The notes under the pieces: model-generated
Databases searched by the model: none
Seen by the model: only the letters and a program-made list of their open reading frames with translations
Told to the model about the DNA's origin: nothing
Shown here: piece after piece, positions 46,401-54,157 of the stretch
How positions within the stretch are numbered: the stretch's first letter is position 1
Layout: each line of letters starts with the position of its first letter
Made by a program: the position numbers and the translations under genes
NCBI RefSeq assembly: GCF_001441535.1
Contig: NZ_LMAU01000001.1
Coordinates: forward strand, 434,001-498,000
Direction of reading: 5' to 3'
DNA: 64,000 nt
DNA from: Tsuneonella troitsensis
GTDB lineage: Bacteria; Pseudomonadota; Alphaproteobacteria; Sphingomonadales; Sphingomonadaceae

Positions 46401-46865
46401 CTGTTCGATCGTCATGTCGTCGGCTTCGACCGCGAAGATGCCCAGGAAGCCGCCGGCGATCTGCGCCTTGTTGATGCGCGGCTCGAGGATTCCGTCGGGC
46501 AGGCTGCCGCGGGTCGCGTCGATCGCGTTCTTGACCTCGGACACCGCCGCGTTGACGTCGGTCCCGACCTCGAACTCGACGAACGTGCTCGAATTGCCCT
46601 CGCTCGCGGTCGAGGAGATGTTCCGCACGCCCTGGATCGAACGAATCGACGATTCGACCCGCTGGGTGATCTGGTTCTCGATCTCGGTCGGGGCGGCACC
46701 GGGCTGCGAGATGTTGACCTGTACGCCCGGGAATTCGATGTCCGGGTTATTGACCACGTCCATCCGCGCGAAGCTGAGCAGCCCCGCGAACAGCAGCGCG
46801 GTGAACAGGACCAGCGGAATCACCGGGTTCCGGATCGACCACGCCGAGATGTTGCGGAAGTTCAT
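43410..46865 (-). CDS. RND efflux permease (HAE1/AcrB type) with extra membrane segments
   Basis: 1151 residues, about 100 more than AcrB-type permeases. The N-terminal helix is typical (IRNPVIPLVLFTALLFAGLL). The proton-relay Asp pair is in GVLVDDAIVEIENIV near 405, and the lysine partner in SKNSILLIDFAIEAM late in the protein. Between helix 6 and the second porter half (about 540-640) there are two more hydrophobic stretches: FLYIPGLLILMIMLLGVSAF and LMLACAAGFIAAYLLFQLIG, before the usual helix 7 (VWMIVLGYFSFLLTVLLLT). This would change the count from 12 to 14. Downstream of its adaptor by 13 bp; the substrate is unknown. Confidence 0.92.
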   Translation of the reverse strand: MNFRNISAWSIRNPVIPLVLFTALLFAGLLSFARMDVVNNPDIEFPGVQVNISQPGAAPTEIENQITQRVESSIRSIQGVRNISSTASEGNSSTFVEFEVGTDVNAAVSEVKNAIDATRGSLPDGILEPRINKAQIAGGFLGIFAVEADDMTIEQLSWFIDDTVAKQLLSIEGMAEVNRFAGVNREIEVILDPARMQSLGVTAGQINGLLRQSNLDAAGGMAEVGGTRQSVRVLGSSDTAYELSQRQIRATTGGTVKLADVATVRDGYSERTSISKVGGKEVVNFGMSRARGASDVTVFNDAKEVIAKIEAENPGIRFIQLFNTVKYTEDQYESSMAAMIEGAILAVVVVFFFLRDWRATVISAIAIPLSAIPTFWFMDLLGFNLNQMSLLALGLVAGVLVDDAIVEIENIVRHMRMGKSAYQASIDAADEIGLAVVATSFCIVAVFLPVGLMPGVTGQFFQNFGLTVVAAVLMSLAVARMITPMLAAYFLEAKGHAEHGEGPWMDRYMRVLEWSLDRSKMLAARAGLAGPRRRFLYIPGLLILMIMLLGVSAFGVMQSYGLISALQLPETVANLVTSDRNSALFTAVDRPIAFLQLMLACAAGFIAAYLLFQLIGFVIRRFGARMRDNWRYLAARFLDHRVWMIVLGYFSFLLTVLLLTNTPFQFEPETDQDNTRVEIEMVPGTTLETTERVSNEVAALMERQPEVDRALQRVREGAATLYVNLKPDRERKSFELERELAPELSQIADARVRFQSQGGPGGPDSGRDLTIMLAGSNPELLTETAGKLVEEMKRVPSIVAPRITADIPRPEIIIRPRANLAADLGVTTVALSQAIRVATMGEIEQNAAKFSLSDRQVPIRVKLPKSSRQDIDTIANLPVQTASGASVPLGRIADISFGSGPTSIQRYNQNRRVFVGADLAEGVLRGNAMEQVNALPTLRDLPQGVIRDVVGQDELQAELLTNFQIALVSGILLVFATLVLLYKRLMSPLVNMGSLLLAPLGGAFLVYIFGQPLSFPVLIGILLLLGIVSKNSILLIDFAIEAMEDGQRKFEAIMDAGHKRAQPIVMTTVAMTAGMIPTALSLSGDGAWRAPMGTVVIGGLILSTVLTLLIVPAGFSLADSLEKRAGPWLRRKFLTWEPGEEDRPAAPLPAE

Positions 46866-46878
46866 GGTGCGAAGCCCG

Positions 46879-48066
46879 TCAATTCTTCTGCAGGCGCGGT
46901 GAAACCGTCTCGCCCTCGGTGAGGAAGCCGCCGGCGCGCAGCACGATCTTTTCGTTGCCGGTCAGCCCGCCGGTGATGGCGATCCCCTGGTCGGTAACCG
47001 TCCCGGTCTGGACCGAGCGGCGGACCGCCTTGTTGTCCGCGCCGACGACGTAGACATACGAACCGTTGGCGTCGGACAGCACGGCGCTTTCCGGCAGGAG
47101 CGGCGCGACGATCGTGCCGCTGTTGATGGTGGCGCTGGCAAAGCCGCCGGGGCGCAATTCGGGCGCGTAGCTCAGCGCCACGCGCGCCGTGCCCTGCCGG
47201 GTCTGCGGATCGATCGTCGGCGACACCTGCCAGATCTGGCCGGTGAACTTGCGATCGCTGCCCACCGGCGTCACTTCGGCGGCATTGCCGGCGGAAAGAC
47301 GCGACAGCTGCGCTTCGTCGACCAGTGCGAGCAACTCCATCTCACCGCCCTGCGCGATTTCGAACAGGGGGGTCGCGCCGCCGCCGACCGTCTGGCCAGG
47401 CTCTACGTTGCGCGTCAGCACGAGGCCGGAGGCGGGCGCGTAGATATTGAGCCGTGCCGTGCGCGCCTGAAGCTCGCCCAGCGTCGCGCGCGCCACGTTG
47501 ACTCGTGCCCGCGCGGCATCGCGGGTCGCGGTCAGCCGATCGACGTCTGCCTTGGAGATGAACCCGCGATCGACGAGCTTGAGCGCGCGGTCGAGGTTGG
47601 CCTGCGCCAGGTTGAGATCCGCCTGGGCGACCCCGATCTGGGCGCGGGAGCCTTCGATCTGCTGATTCTGGACCGACCGGTCGATCGTCACGAGCACCTG
47701 GCCCTGGCGAACCCAGTCGCCCTGGTCGACCGATACCGACACCACGCGGCCGCCTTCGCCGACCGAGCCCACCGGCAACGTGCGCCGCGCGGCGAGCGAG
47801 CCGCTGGCAGTGATCGTGCCGGGAATGGTGGCGCGGCCCGGAGTGATCACCGTGACCACGGGAACCTGGCTTTCATCCTCGCCCGTCGGCGCGTCTGCCC
47901 CGCTCTTGGCATAGATGTACAGCGCGACGACAAGGCCGACCATGGCGACGATGGCCAAGATAGCCCACTTCTTCTTGCGGCTCGGCTGCACGCCCACGAT
48001 CCCATCCGTGCCTTCAAGCGATTGCGCGGCGTCTTCGTGGCCCATGACGGTCGTTTCGTAATTCAT
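46879..48066 (-). CDS. RND efflux periplasmic adaptor (MFP)
   Basis: 395 residues. One membrane helix (about 33-53) anchors it, followed by the lipoyl/hairpin unit (VGSVGEGGRVVSVSVDQGDWVRQGQVLVTI, then a coiled-coil of about 50 residues) and the beta-barrel end region (GGFASATINSGTIVAPLLPESAV). It links the RND permease to an outer-membrane channel, none of which is nearby. It is first in the adaptor-permease pair. A 13-bp palindrome 26 bp upstream may control it. Confidence 0.93.
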   Translation of the reverse strand: MNYETTVMGHEDAAQSLEGTDGIVGVQPSRKKKWAILAIVAMVGLVVALYIYAKSGADAPTGEDESQVPVVTVITPGRATIPGTITASGSLAARRTLPVGSVGEGGRVVSVSVDQGDWVRQGQVLVTIDRSVQNQQIEGSRAQIGVAQADLNLAQANLDRALKLVDRGFISKADVDRLTATRDAARARVNVARATLGELQARTARLNIYAPASGLVLTRNVEPGQTVGGGATPLFEIAQGGEMELLALVDEAQLSRLSAGNAAEVTPVGSDRKFTGQIWQVSPTIDPQTRQGTARVALSYAPELRPGGFASATINSGTIVAPLLPESAVLSDANGSYVYVVGADNKAVRRSVQTGTVTDQGIAITGGLTGNEKIVLRAGGFLTEGETVSPRLQKN

Positions 48067-48091
48067 AAATCCTGCCCTGCAGACCCCGGAA

Positions 48092-48104
48092 GTGTGTTAC
48101 ACAC
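48092..48104. promoter_or_regulatory. Palindrome upstream of the RND genes
   Basis: GTGTG-TTA-CACAC (48092-48104) is a perfect 5-3-5 inverted repeat, 26-38 bp ahead of the adaptor start. Its size and position fit an operator of a TetR- or MarR-type repressor, but no such regulator lies in the window. The rest of the 154-bp gap (48067-48220) holds no gene. Confidence 0.45.
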
Positions 48105-48220
48105 ATAGGGCACCCCGCGCAAGCGCGCGTTCCGGTTCGGCCATAGACCCGGCGCCGGGCGAGGGCAATCGCGGGGTCGACGGGCGACGCCCCTTGACCG
48201 ACGAGCGCAGACGCCAATGT

Positions 48221-49999
48221 TCAGTCGCGGATTCGCCAGATGTTGAGCTGCCCGTCTCCGGGGACCGACACCGGTTCGAGCCACGCAGGGGCGCGACCGT
48301 CGAGCAGATGCGCCATGAAGCCGGTGGGCGCTGCGGCGCGATATCGCGTCGGCTCGTTGAGGCTGGGGCACACCGCCACATACCGCGTGCCGCGCGCCTT
48401 CAGCGCCTCGTGTGCGGCATCGGGGGTGCCGAGGAATGCGGCGATCGTCATCCGCATGGCATCCGCCCCCCGGTGATGGCTCGTAGCCACGACGGTGTGG
48501 TCCGTTTCGAGGAGCAATTCGGGTCCGATATCGAACGGTGCGAAAATCTCGCCGCGCGGAAGTTCGTTCAGCAAATCCGCCGAAGTCCCGATCCGGCAGG
48601 ATGATGCCAGGATCGGCGATTCGCCACTGGAGGCCTGGGCCGGGCGAGCCATCGACAACAGCGTCAACGGCATCGCGGGCAGGAGGGCAAGGGCGATGCC
48701 GGCCATGACGAGCACGCGCCGGCCGGGTCGGCGCAAGTTGCGCGCGGAGCGCAGCCACTCGCGAATCCGCCAGCCGAGCGGGACGGCTGCCAGCGCGCCG
48801 GCAACGGCGCCTGCGCGCGCAACGAACAGAGAGACGACGAACGCGGCGAACAGGATGATCGCGTAATCCAGCCACCATCGGCGCAGCCACGCGCCGTTCC
48901 GGGCGGCAAGCTGCAGGCACGCCACCAGGGCGACGAGCGGCGGGATAGCGATCTGCAGCGCCACGCCGGGAGACTGGTGCCAGATCGGCAGCCCCTCGCT
49001 CACGCCGTTGTACCAGAAGGTCCTGACGAGGGGATCGAGGCTGGCGAAGGCATCGCCGGCGCATCCCGGTGCAATGCCCTGCAGGGTCGCGAAGGTAACC
49101 CCCGCGACGATCGCAAACCCCGAAATCTGCGCGAAGCGGGGCAGGGGCTCGACCCGTGCCATGATCGTGGCGCCGCACGCGCCGACCGCAAAGGCGGCGA
49201 TGTGGGCAGGGCTGATAGCGTCGCAGTACTGGGAAAGGTTAGCCATGCCGCGAGTCAGTGCGAACAGCACCGCCGAACCGGCTGCAAGCCCCTGAAGGGT
49301 GCCGACGAACCAGGCGCTGTCATGCCGGTCGCGCAGCCAGCGCAGCGCCGTTACGCCGCAGACGGCTGCGGCCAGCGGCAATCCCTCGATCGAGATCGAC
49401 AGCCAGACCGCCATCACGACGCCCGCGACCCACCCGCCGACGATCGGCCGCCGCGCCATGAGCGCATTCATCACCGCGAGGGCGCAGACGATCTGCCATC
49501 CGTGGTGGTCGATCCGCATGGGGCGAAGCTGCTCGATGACCGGGACCGACAGCGCCATTGCAAGGCAGGCGAAGCCGGTGGCCTCGTCGCCGACGAGCCG
49601 CCAGGCGATGCGGCCGGCGAGGAGCAGCGCGATGCCGAATGTCAGGATCGGTATCCCGATCAGTGCGACCATCTCCGCCGGACCCTGTCCAATGAGCCAG
49701 CCAAGCGACAGGATCACGATGGCGACCGGAAGGTCGACCAGGCGGGACCAGTGCATCGGGACTCCGCCGCCAGGCGCATCGACCCGGTGCTGTGCGAGGT
49801 CGAACCAAGCCTGGCCGCCCAGCAAGTCGCGCACCTGCACCAGGCGGAGGGCGTCGTCCGGATCCGGAAAACGGTATGCGATGATGGAGGCGAGGTTCGT
49901 GACGATCAGCAAGGCCGCGATCATGACCCAGGCAAGCAGGACCCGAAGCAGGAAATCGGGCGAAAGCGCCGGGCGCCGCCTTTCGACGAAAAGGCTCAT
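48221..49999 (-). CDS. Polytopic membrane protein, GT-C glycosyltransferase-like
   Basis: 592 residues with about ten membrane helices and a periplasmic C-terminal domain of about 130 residues. The first loop has PDPDDALRLVQVRDLLGGQAWFDLAQHRV, with an acidic pair after helix 1, and MRIDHHGWQIVCALAV follows, a DHH element reminiscent of oligosaccharyltransferases and other GT-C enzymes. It may transfer a lipid-linked sugar on the periplasmic face; acceptor and sugar are unknown. The ATG at 49999 overlaps the gtrA-like stop (ATGA). Confidence 0.7.
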   Translation of the reverse strand: MSLFVERRRPALSPDFLLRVLLAWVMIAALLIVTNLASIIAYRFPDPDDALRLVQVRDLLGGQAWFDLAQHRVDAPGGGVPMHWSRLVDLPVAIVILSLGWLIGQGPAEMVALIGIPILTFGIALLLAGRIAWRLVGDEATGFACLAMALSVPVIEQLRPMRIDHHGWQIVCALAVMNALMARRPIVGGWVAGVVMAVWLSISIEGLPLAAAVCGVTALRWLRDRHDSAWFVGTLQGLAAGSAVLFALTRGMANLSQYCDAISPAHIAAFAVGACGATIMARVEPLPRFAQISGFAIVAGVTFATLQGIAPGCAGDAFASLDPLVRTFWYNGVSEGLPIWHQSPGVALQIAIPPLVALVACLQLAARNGAWLRRWWLDYAIILFAAFVVSLFVARAGAVAGALAAVPLGWRIREWLRSARNLRRPGRRVLVMAGIALALLPAMPLTLLSMARPAQASSGESPILASSCRIGTSADLLNELPRGEIFAPFDIGPELLLETDHTVVATSHHRGADAMRMTIAAFLGTPDAAHEALKARGTRYVAVCPSLNEPTRYRAAAPTGFMAHLLDGRAPAWLEPVSVPGDGQLNIWRIRD

Positions 50000-50415
50000 G
50001 TCGGCCGATCCGTCCGGCGGAAAACCACCTTGTTGCGCAGCATCCACGTGACCGTGAAGCTGACGGCGATCGCGACCATCTTTGCGATCAGGGGGTCGAC
50101 GCCGGAATAGTCGCCGACGCCGACGATCGCTGTCGTGATGCCGAGGCCGGCTGCTGCCGAGGCGACGAACAAGGCCTTCTGCCTGTTGCGTCCGTGGCCG
50201 CGCTCCGCAACCGAATCGGTAAACACGGCTCGGCTCGACAGGAGCCAGTGCGCGGCGATGCCAAGCGCGTAGCCGACGGCAGAGGCAATCGCCGCCGGGA
50301 TCGTCAGTGCGAGCAGGGCAAGAAAGCTGCCCAGGTCCACCGCCAGCGCGCCGACGCTCGCCAGGCCATAGCGGACCAGGCGCATATCGACGATCTTGAT
50401 AAACCTGGAAGTCAC
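49996..50415 (-). CDS. GtrA family membrane protein
   Basis: 139 residues with four membrane helices, the GtrA size. VRYGLASVGALAVDLGSFLALLAL and YALGIAAHWLLSSRAVFTD are typical. GtrA proteins flip bactoprenol-linked glucose for side-chain modification of O-antigens. Start is GTG 50415 or ATG 50385. It is followed directly by the GT-C-like protein. The GtrB-type glycosyltransferase that usually accompanies it is not present in the window. Confidence 0.86.
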   Translation of the reverse strand: MTSRFIKIVDMRLVRYGLASVGALAVDLGSFLALLALTIPAAIASAVGYALGIAAHWLLSSRAVFTDSVAERGHGRNRQKALFVASAAAGLGITTAIVGVGDYSGVDPLIAKMVAIAVSFTVTWMLRNKVVFRRTDRPT

Positions 50416-50537
50416 CGGGCTCGGGCCTCAAGCGCGCACGGCAGGTGCGATCCGCCGCGGAAGTTATCCGCGATTTCGGTTAAGGATTGCCCAAGGTCGC
50501 TCATCGCGGGTCCGACCGTTCCTTGTCCGGCCTGCCT

Positions 50538-52118
50538 TCAGGCGGCCTTGGTTCCGGGTGCGATGCGCCGAGGGACGTCGCGGACCGATGCCAGCGCGGC
50601 GGCCTGATCGGGCGAGAGCGTCTCGGTTTCCCTCAGCGGCAGTGCCTTCTCGGCCCCCTCGTTGCCCGCCTCGTGGTATTCGGCATCCTCGTTGACGCAC
50701 CAGGTGTCGAACACGCGGCGGCCGGCGATGATGTTCTCGACCGTCAGCATGGCGGTCATCATCGCGTGGTCCTGGTTGTTATAGCGATGCATGCCGTTGC
50801 GCCCGACGAGGTGAAGCGAGGGGTGCTTGTCCTCCAGCTCGAAACGCATTGCCGCGACGTTGGCGGCATAAGTCTCGTCGTAGACCGGATAGGCCTTTTC
50901 CTGGCGCACCACCGCGCCGCACTTGACCTTGGCGGGGTCCAGCAGGCCGAGAATCTGCATTTCGCGCGTCGAAAGCGCGACAAGGTCTTCGTCGGCCATC
51001 GACCACAGTCCGTCGCCTTCGAAGCAGAAGTATTCGAGGCCGACGCAGGCCATGCTTTTGTCGGGCACCATTTCGGGCGACCACGAGCGGAAGTTCTGGA
51101 CCCGGCCGACTTTCACCTTGCTGTCGTGAATGTAGATCCAGTTGTCGGGGAACAGGTCTTCGCCCTCGACCATCAGCGCGACCGTAAGGAAGTCGCGGTA
51201 CCTGAGGTTCGCGGCGTTCAGCGTCGTGTCGGGCAGCGGATGGAGCCGCGCGGCAAGTTCGCGCATCGGCGCGCTGCTGATCGCATGGGCGGCCTTCACC
51301 ACGACCTTGTCGCCGTTGGCGGCGCTGGCGGTCATGCGCCAGCCACCCTGCCCGTCGGCGGCGAGTTGTTCGAGTCCGTGACCCATGATCACGGTGCCGT
51401 TCCCGCTCGCGACGATCCTGTCGCGCGCCGCGTCCCACATCATGCCGGGGCCCTGGCGGGGATAGCGGAAGGTTTCGAGCAGGGTCTTGACCGCCTGCCC
51501 GTCGTTCGGCCGCCTGTTTAGGCCGAGGCTGCGCTTCAGCCCGTCGGTAACCGCGCCCCAGAGCGACAATCCCTTGATGCGCTGGGCCGCCCAATCGGCG
51601 CTCATTTCGTTGCACGGCATCCCCCACACCTTCTCGGTGTAGGTCTTGAAGAAGATCGAATAGAGCCGCTTGCCGAACTGGTTGCTGGTCCAGTCCTCGA
51701 AGCTCCTGACTTCGCGCACCGGAAAAACCTTCGACCAGGCATAGCTGGCCATGCAGGCGACCGAACGCCAGATGCCGAGGTTCCGCAGCGCCTCGAACGC
51801 GCGCAGGGGATAGCTGTAGAATTTGCCCTCGTAATAGATGCGGCTCATCCGCGGGCGCTGGATGAAATCGTCCGGAAGGATCTCGTTCCATAGATCGACC
51901 ACGGCTTGCGACTTGGAAAAGAAGCGGTGCCCGCCGATGTCGAACCGGTAGCCTTCGTGCTGGACGGTGCGGCTGATGCCGCCGACGTAGGTTTCGTCCT
52001 TCTCGATGATCGCGACCGTCTTGCCCGCCTTGGTCAGCAGGTATCCGGCAGTAAGGCCGGCGGGACCCGCGCCGATGATGGCGACGTCCACGCTCAGCTC
52101 GCTTGAATTGTCGATCAT
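50538..52118 (-). CDS. NAD(P)/FAD-dependent oxidoreductase, UDP-galactopyranose-mutase/protoporphyrinogen-oxidase-like
   Basis: 526 residues. The FAD loop [13 protein letters not shown] is at 17-29, then [31 protein letters not shown], a strong signature of the NAD(P)-binding flavoproteins near Glf/UDP-galactopyranose mutase, and [18 protein letters not shown]-type C-terminal FAD contacts ([20 protein letters not shown]). Related genes often sit in polysaccharide loci and act on nucleotide sugars. A glycan role is inferred from the gtrA neighbours across a 122-bp gap. The exact reaction is not known. Confidence 0.82.
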   Translation of the reverse strand: MIDNSSELSVDVAIIGAGPAGLTAGYLLTKAGKTVAIIEKDETYVGGISRTVQHEGYRFDIGGHRFFSKSQAVVDLWNEILPDDFIQRPRMSRIYYEGKFYSYPLRAFEALRNLGIWRSVACMASYAWSKVFPVREVRSFEDWTSNQFGKRLYSIFFKTYTEKVWGMPCNEMSADWAAQRIKGLSLWGAVTDGLKRSLGLNRRPNDGQAVKTLLETFRYPRQGPGMMWDAARDRIVASGNGTVIMGHGLEQLAADGQGGWRMTASAANGDKVVVKAAHAISSAPMRELAARLHPLPDTTLNAANLRYRDFLTVALMVEGEDLFPDNWIYIHDSKVKVGRVQNFRSWSPEMVPDKSMACVGLEYFCFEGDGLWSMADEDLVALSTREMQILGLLDPAKVKCGAVVRQEKAYPVYDETYAANVAAMRFELEDKHPSLHLVGRNGMHRYNNQDHAMMTAMLTVENIIAGRRVFDTWCVNEDAEYHEAGNEGAEKALPLRETETLSPDQAAALASVRDVPRRIAPGTKAA

Positions 52119-52211
52119 CCTGCCCCCCGGTTCAGTCGATCCGGGAATGAACGAAAGTGGTTACCGAGTAGTAAACGTGCCGTGTGCCTGCTGGATGGCG
52201 AGCCGAGCCTC

Positions 52212-52862
52212 TCAGCGCCTGCCAAACTCAGAGCGACCCGGCACGGCAAGCAGCGCGGGATCCTGCGCTCCGGCGGCAAATGCGGCGAGCTGGCCGAGGC
52301 CGAAGGTGTCGTCGAACGCCAGGCCGTAGGCGTCGTCCTTGCGCCAACGCACTTTCGCGCGGATTTCCGGAAGGAGGCCGGACACGATCCGCAAGGGCTG
52401 CTGGATGGCCAGCCGCTCGGCGCAGGTTATTCCGGCCCCTTGCTGGGAGATGTTCCGCACTTCGGCGGCCGTTTTCCGGCCCAGGAAGGCAAGCTCGACG
52501 CCGAACGTTAGGTTCAACCGTAGCTGGCGCTTCGGAAAGCGACCGGCTTCCGCGACGAGGCGGACGATATCGACGGTCTCGGCAAATCGATAGCCGGCCT
52601 CGTGGCCACGGCTCCACACGGGCTCGACCCGGTGCTGCTCGCCGGTCCGCAATTCGAGCGTCAGCGGCTGGCCCACCGGCAGCGTGTGAAAGCCGCGCAG
52701 GCTAATGCCGCTTTCCGAGACGTCGCGGATGACCGCGATGAACTCTCCGGTTGGCGCGATCAGCTTGGCTGCACGAATCAGCAGGGTGAAGCGCGGCGCG
52801 CTTCGATCCTCGGTAAGGCCGGTTGCCGCTTCGTGCGGCATTTCGATACGCCCGTGCTCCAT
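52212..52862 (-). CDS. Tandem PilZ-domain protein
   Basis: 216 residues with two PilZ-like domains in a row: one around FTLLIRAAKLIAPTGEFIAVIRDVSESGISLRG, and one around LRLNLTFGVELAFLGRKTAAEVRNISQQG. The first has the D-x-S-x-S-G pattern (DVSESG) expected in a cyclic-di-GMP site; the second keeps NISQQG and lacks the usual residues, so it may be degenerate. It is probably a cyclic-di-GMP receptor controlling surface or motility functions; it stands near the glycan genes. Confidence 0.82.
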   Translation of the reverse strand: MEHGRIEMPHEAATGLTEDRSAPRFTLLIRAAKLIAPTGEFIAVIRDVSESGISLRGFHTLPVGQPLTLELRTGEQHRVEPVWSRGHEAGYRFAETVDIVRLVAEAGRFPKRQLRLNLTFGVELAFLGRKTAAEVRNISQQGAGITCAERLAIQQPLRIVSGLLPEIRAKVRWRKDDAYGLAFDDTFGLGQLAAFAAGAQDPALLAVPGRSEFGRR

Positions 52863-53019
52863 CTGCGAACCCCAATGGCCGCGGCTCTTTCTGCCGCGCA
52901 GCTGGTACTGCCCAAAAACGGTCTCGACCTTGCTGCTACCCGGGTAGGTGTGATTGCGGGGTTAGGGGCGAAGGTTAATTTAACGGGGGCAGCGCGCGCC
53001 AGGAGGAGCGCCGAAGCGA

Positions 53020-53104
53020 TGGTGCGGGTGGTGGGAATCGAACCCACACGTCCAAGGGACAGGGGATTTTAAGTCCCCGGCGTCTACCGTTCCGCCACAC
53101 CCGC
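53020..53104 (-). tRNA. tRNA-Leu (anticodon TAA)
   Basis: 85 nt with a long variable arm. Minus strand, the 5' acceptor strand GCGGGTG pairs with CACCCGC at the 3' end, which carries A and an encoded CCA (53020-53022). The anticodon stem GGGGA/TCCCC surrounds CTTAAAA, giving TAA. The T arm GTGGGTTCGATTCCCAC is intact. Confidence 0.96.
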
Positions 53105-53175
53105 ACGCACCGCGGCCCTAGCGCCGCGCGGCAGTGCGGGCAAATCCGCTGCGATAATCGGATCGGTCGGTCGGC

Positions 53176-53457
53176 TCACACGTCGTTGAGCGTGCGGCGC
53201 ATTTCCTTGCCGGGCTTGAAATAGGGCACCTTCTTCGCCGGCACGTCGACCGCCTCGCCCGTGCGCGGATTGCGACCCTTGCGCGCTTCGCGCTCACGGG
53301 TCGAAAAAGCCCCGAAGCCCCGCAATTCCACGCGTCCACCTTCGGCCAGTCGCTTCCCGATTTCATCGAAGAAGATGTCGACCACCTGTTCGACTTCTTC
53401 CGCGCGCAGTTCGGGGTTTTCCTTGGCGATGGCTTGCAGGAGTTCCGATCTTATCAC
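53176..53457 (-). CDS. ihfB: Integration host factor subunit beta
   Basis: 93 residues. A GTG at 53457 with GGAGG 8 bases upstream gives [20 protein letters not shown], the expected start, rather than the open frame further up. The body has [23 protein letters not shown], with the DNA-binding arm, ending [15 protein letters not shown]. With IhfA it bends DNA at specific sites. Between tRNA-Leu and the GntR gene, on the minus strand. Confidence 0.93.
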   Translation of the reverse strand: MIRSELLQAIAKENPELRAEEVEQVVDIFFDEIGKRLAEGGRVELRGFGAFSTREREARKGRNPRTGEAVDVPAKKVPYFKPGKEMRRTLNDV

Positions 53458-53600
53458 TGTGGTGCCCTCCGACGATCGCGCCCTGTTCCCGGCGCGACCA
53501 GCCGGGTGTTCCCAGATAGATTGCCAGAGCACGGTCGCGAGCGCAATCTCCGTTATGGAGCAATGCTTTCGTGCCGCGGCCCGATCCGGGACGTTGCCCC

Positions 53601-53942
53601 TCAGGCCCGTTCGAGCAGGTGAGCCGGATCGATCCCCAGCCGGTTCATCCGCGCGGCGATCTCGGGCCATTCCTCTTCGATGAAGCGGGTGCGCTCGCTG
53701 CTGCGAAGCCGCTCCGCCGCGCCGGAGACGACGTACATCCCGACACCGCGCTGCACCTCGACCAGGCCCTCGCTCTGGAACAACTGATAGGCCTTGGCGA
53801 CCGTGAGCGGATTGGCGCCCTGTTCGGCGGCGAACGCGCGGACAGATGGCAGCATGTCGCCTTCTCCATACCGCCCCTCGATGATCGCCGCGGCGATCAT
53901 GTCGCGCAGGCGCAGGTACACGGGTTGGCTGGGCTGGCTCAT
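53601..53942 (-). CDS. GntR-family transcription regulator (YtrA subfamily)
   Basis: 113 residues from ATG 53942 with GAGGAG upstream. The winged-helix domain has [30 protein letters not shown] and [20 protein letters not shown], a GntR signature; the C-terminal part is short, as in YtrA, with no ligand domain. It is probably a local repressor of the divergent transporter or of itself. A TATTAT stretch near 53989-53994 on this strand may be its -10 element. Confidence 0.88.
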   Translation of the reverse strand: MSQPSQPVYLRLRDMIAAAIIEGRYGEGDMLPSVRAFAAEQGANPLTVAKAYQLFQSEGLVEVQRGVGMYVVSGAAERLRSSERTRFIEEEWPEIAARMNRLGIDPAHLLERA

Positions 53943-54157
53943 CGGACTCCTCGCGGGCGCGTGCATCCGCGCCGAGGTGCGTCAGTGCCATAATACAGCG
54001 CGGCGCGTCAAGTTCACGGCAACACAGCCGCGAGGCGGTTTCGGCTGAAACAATAGCTTCACATGCGCGCATCTGGCGCTAGGGTGCGCGCCGTCTAGCA
54101 GCGCATCCCGGCGTAAGACCGGCTGCGCCAGGGTTGTTCAGAGGGCGTTCCATACAC

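Noticed and set aside
44073-46922. 949-codon plus-strand frame opposite the RND permease
   Set aside because: A shadow frame: its composition (R, H, D, A rich) and lack of any domain show it is the complement of a real gene.
52974-52984. GTTAA-T-TTAAC palindrome upstream of the PilZ gene as a CtrA box
   Set aside because: The two TTAA elements are one base apart, not seven, so it does not match the CtrA consensus.
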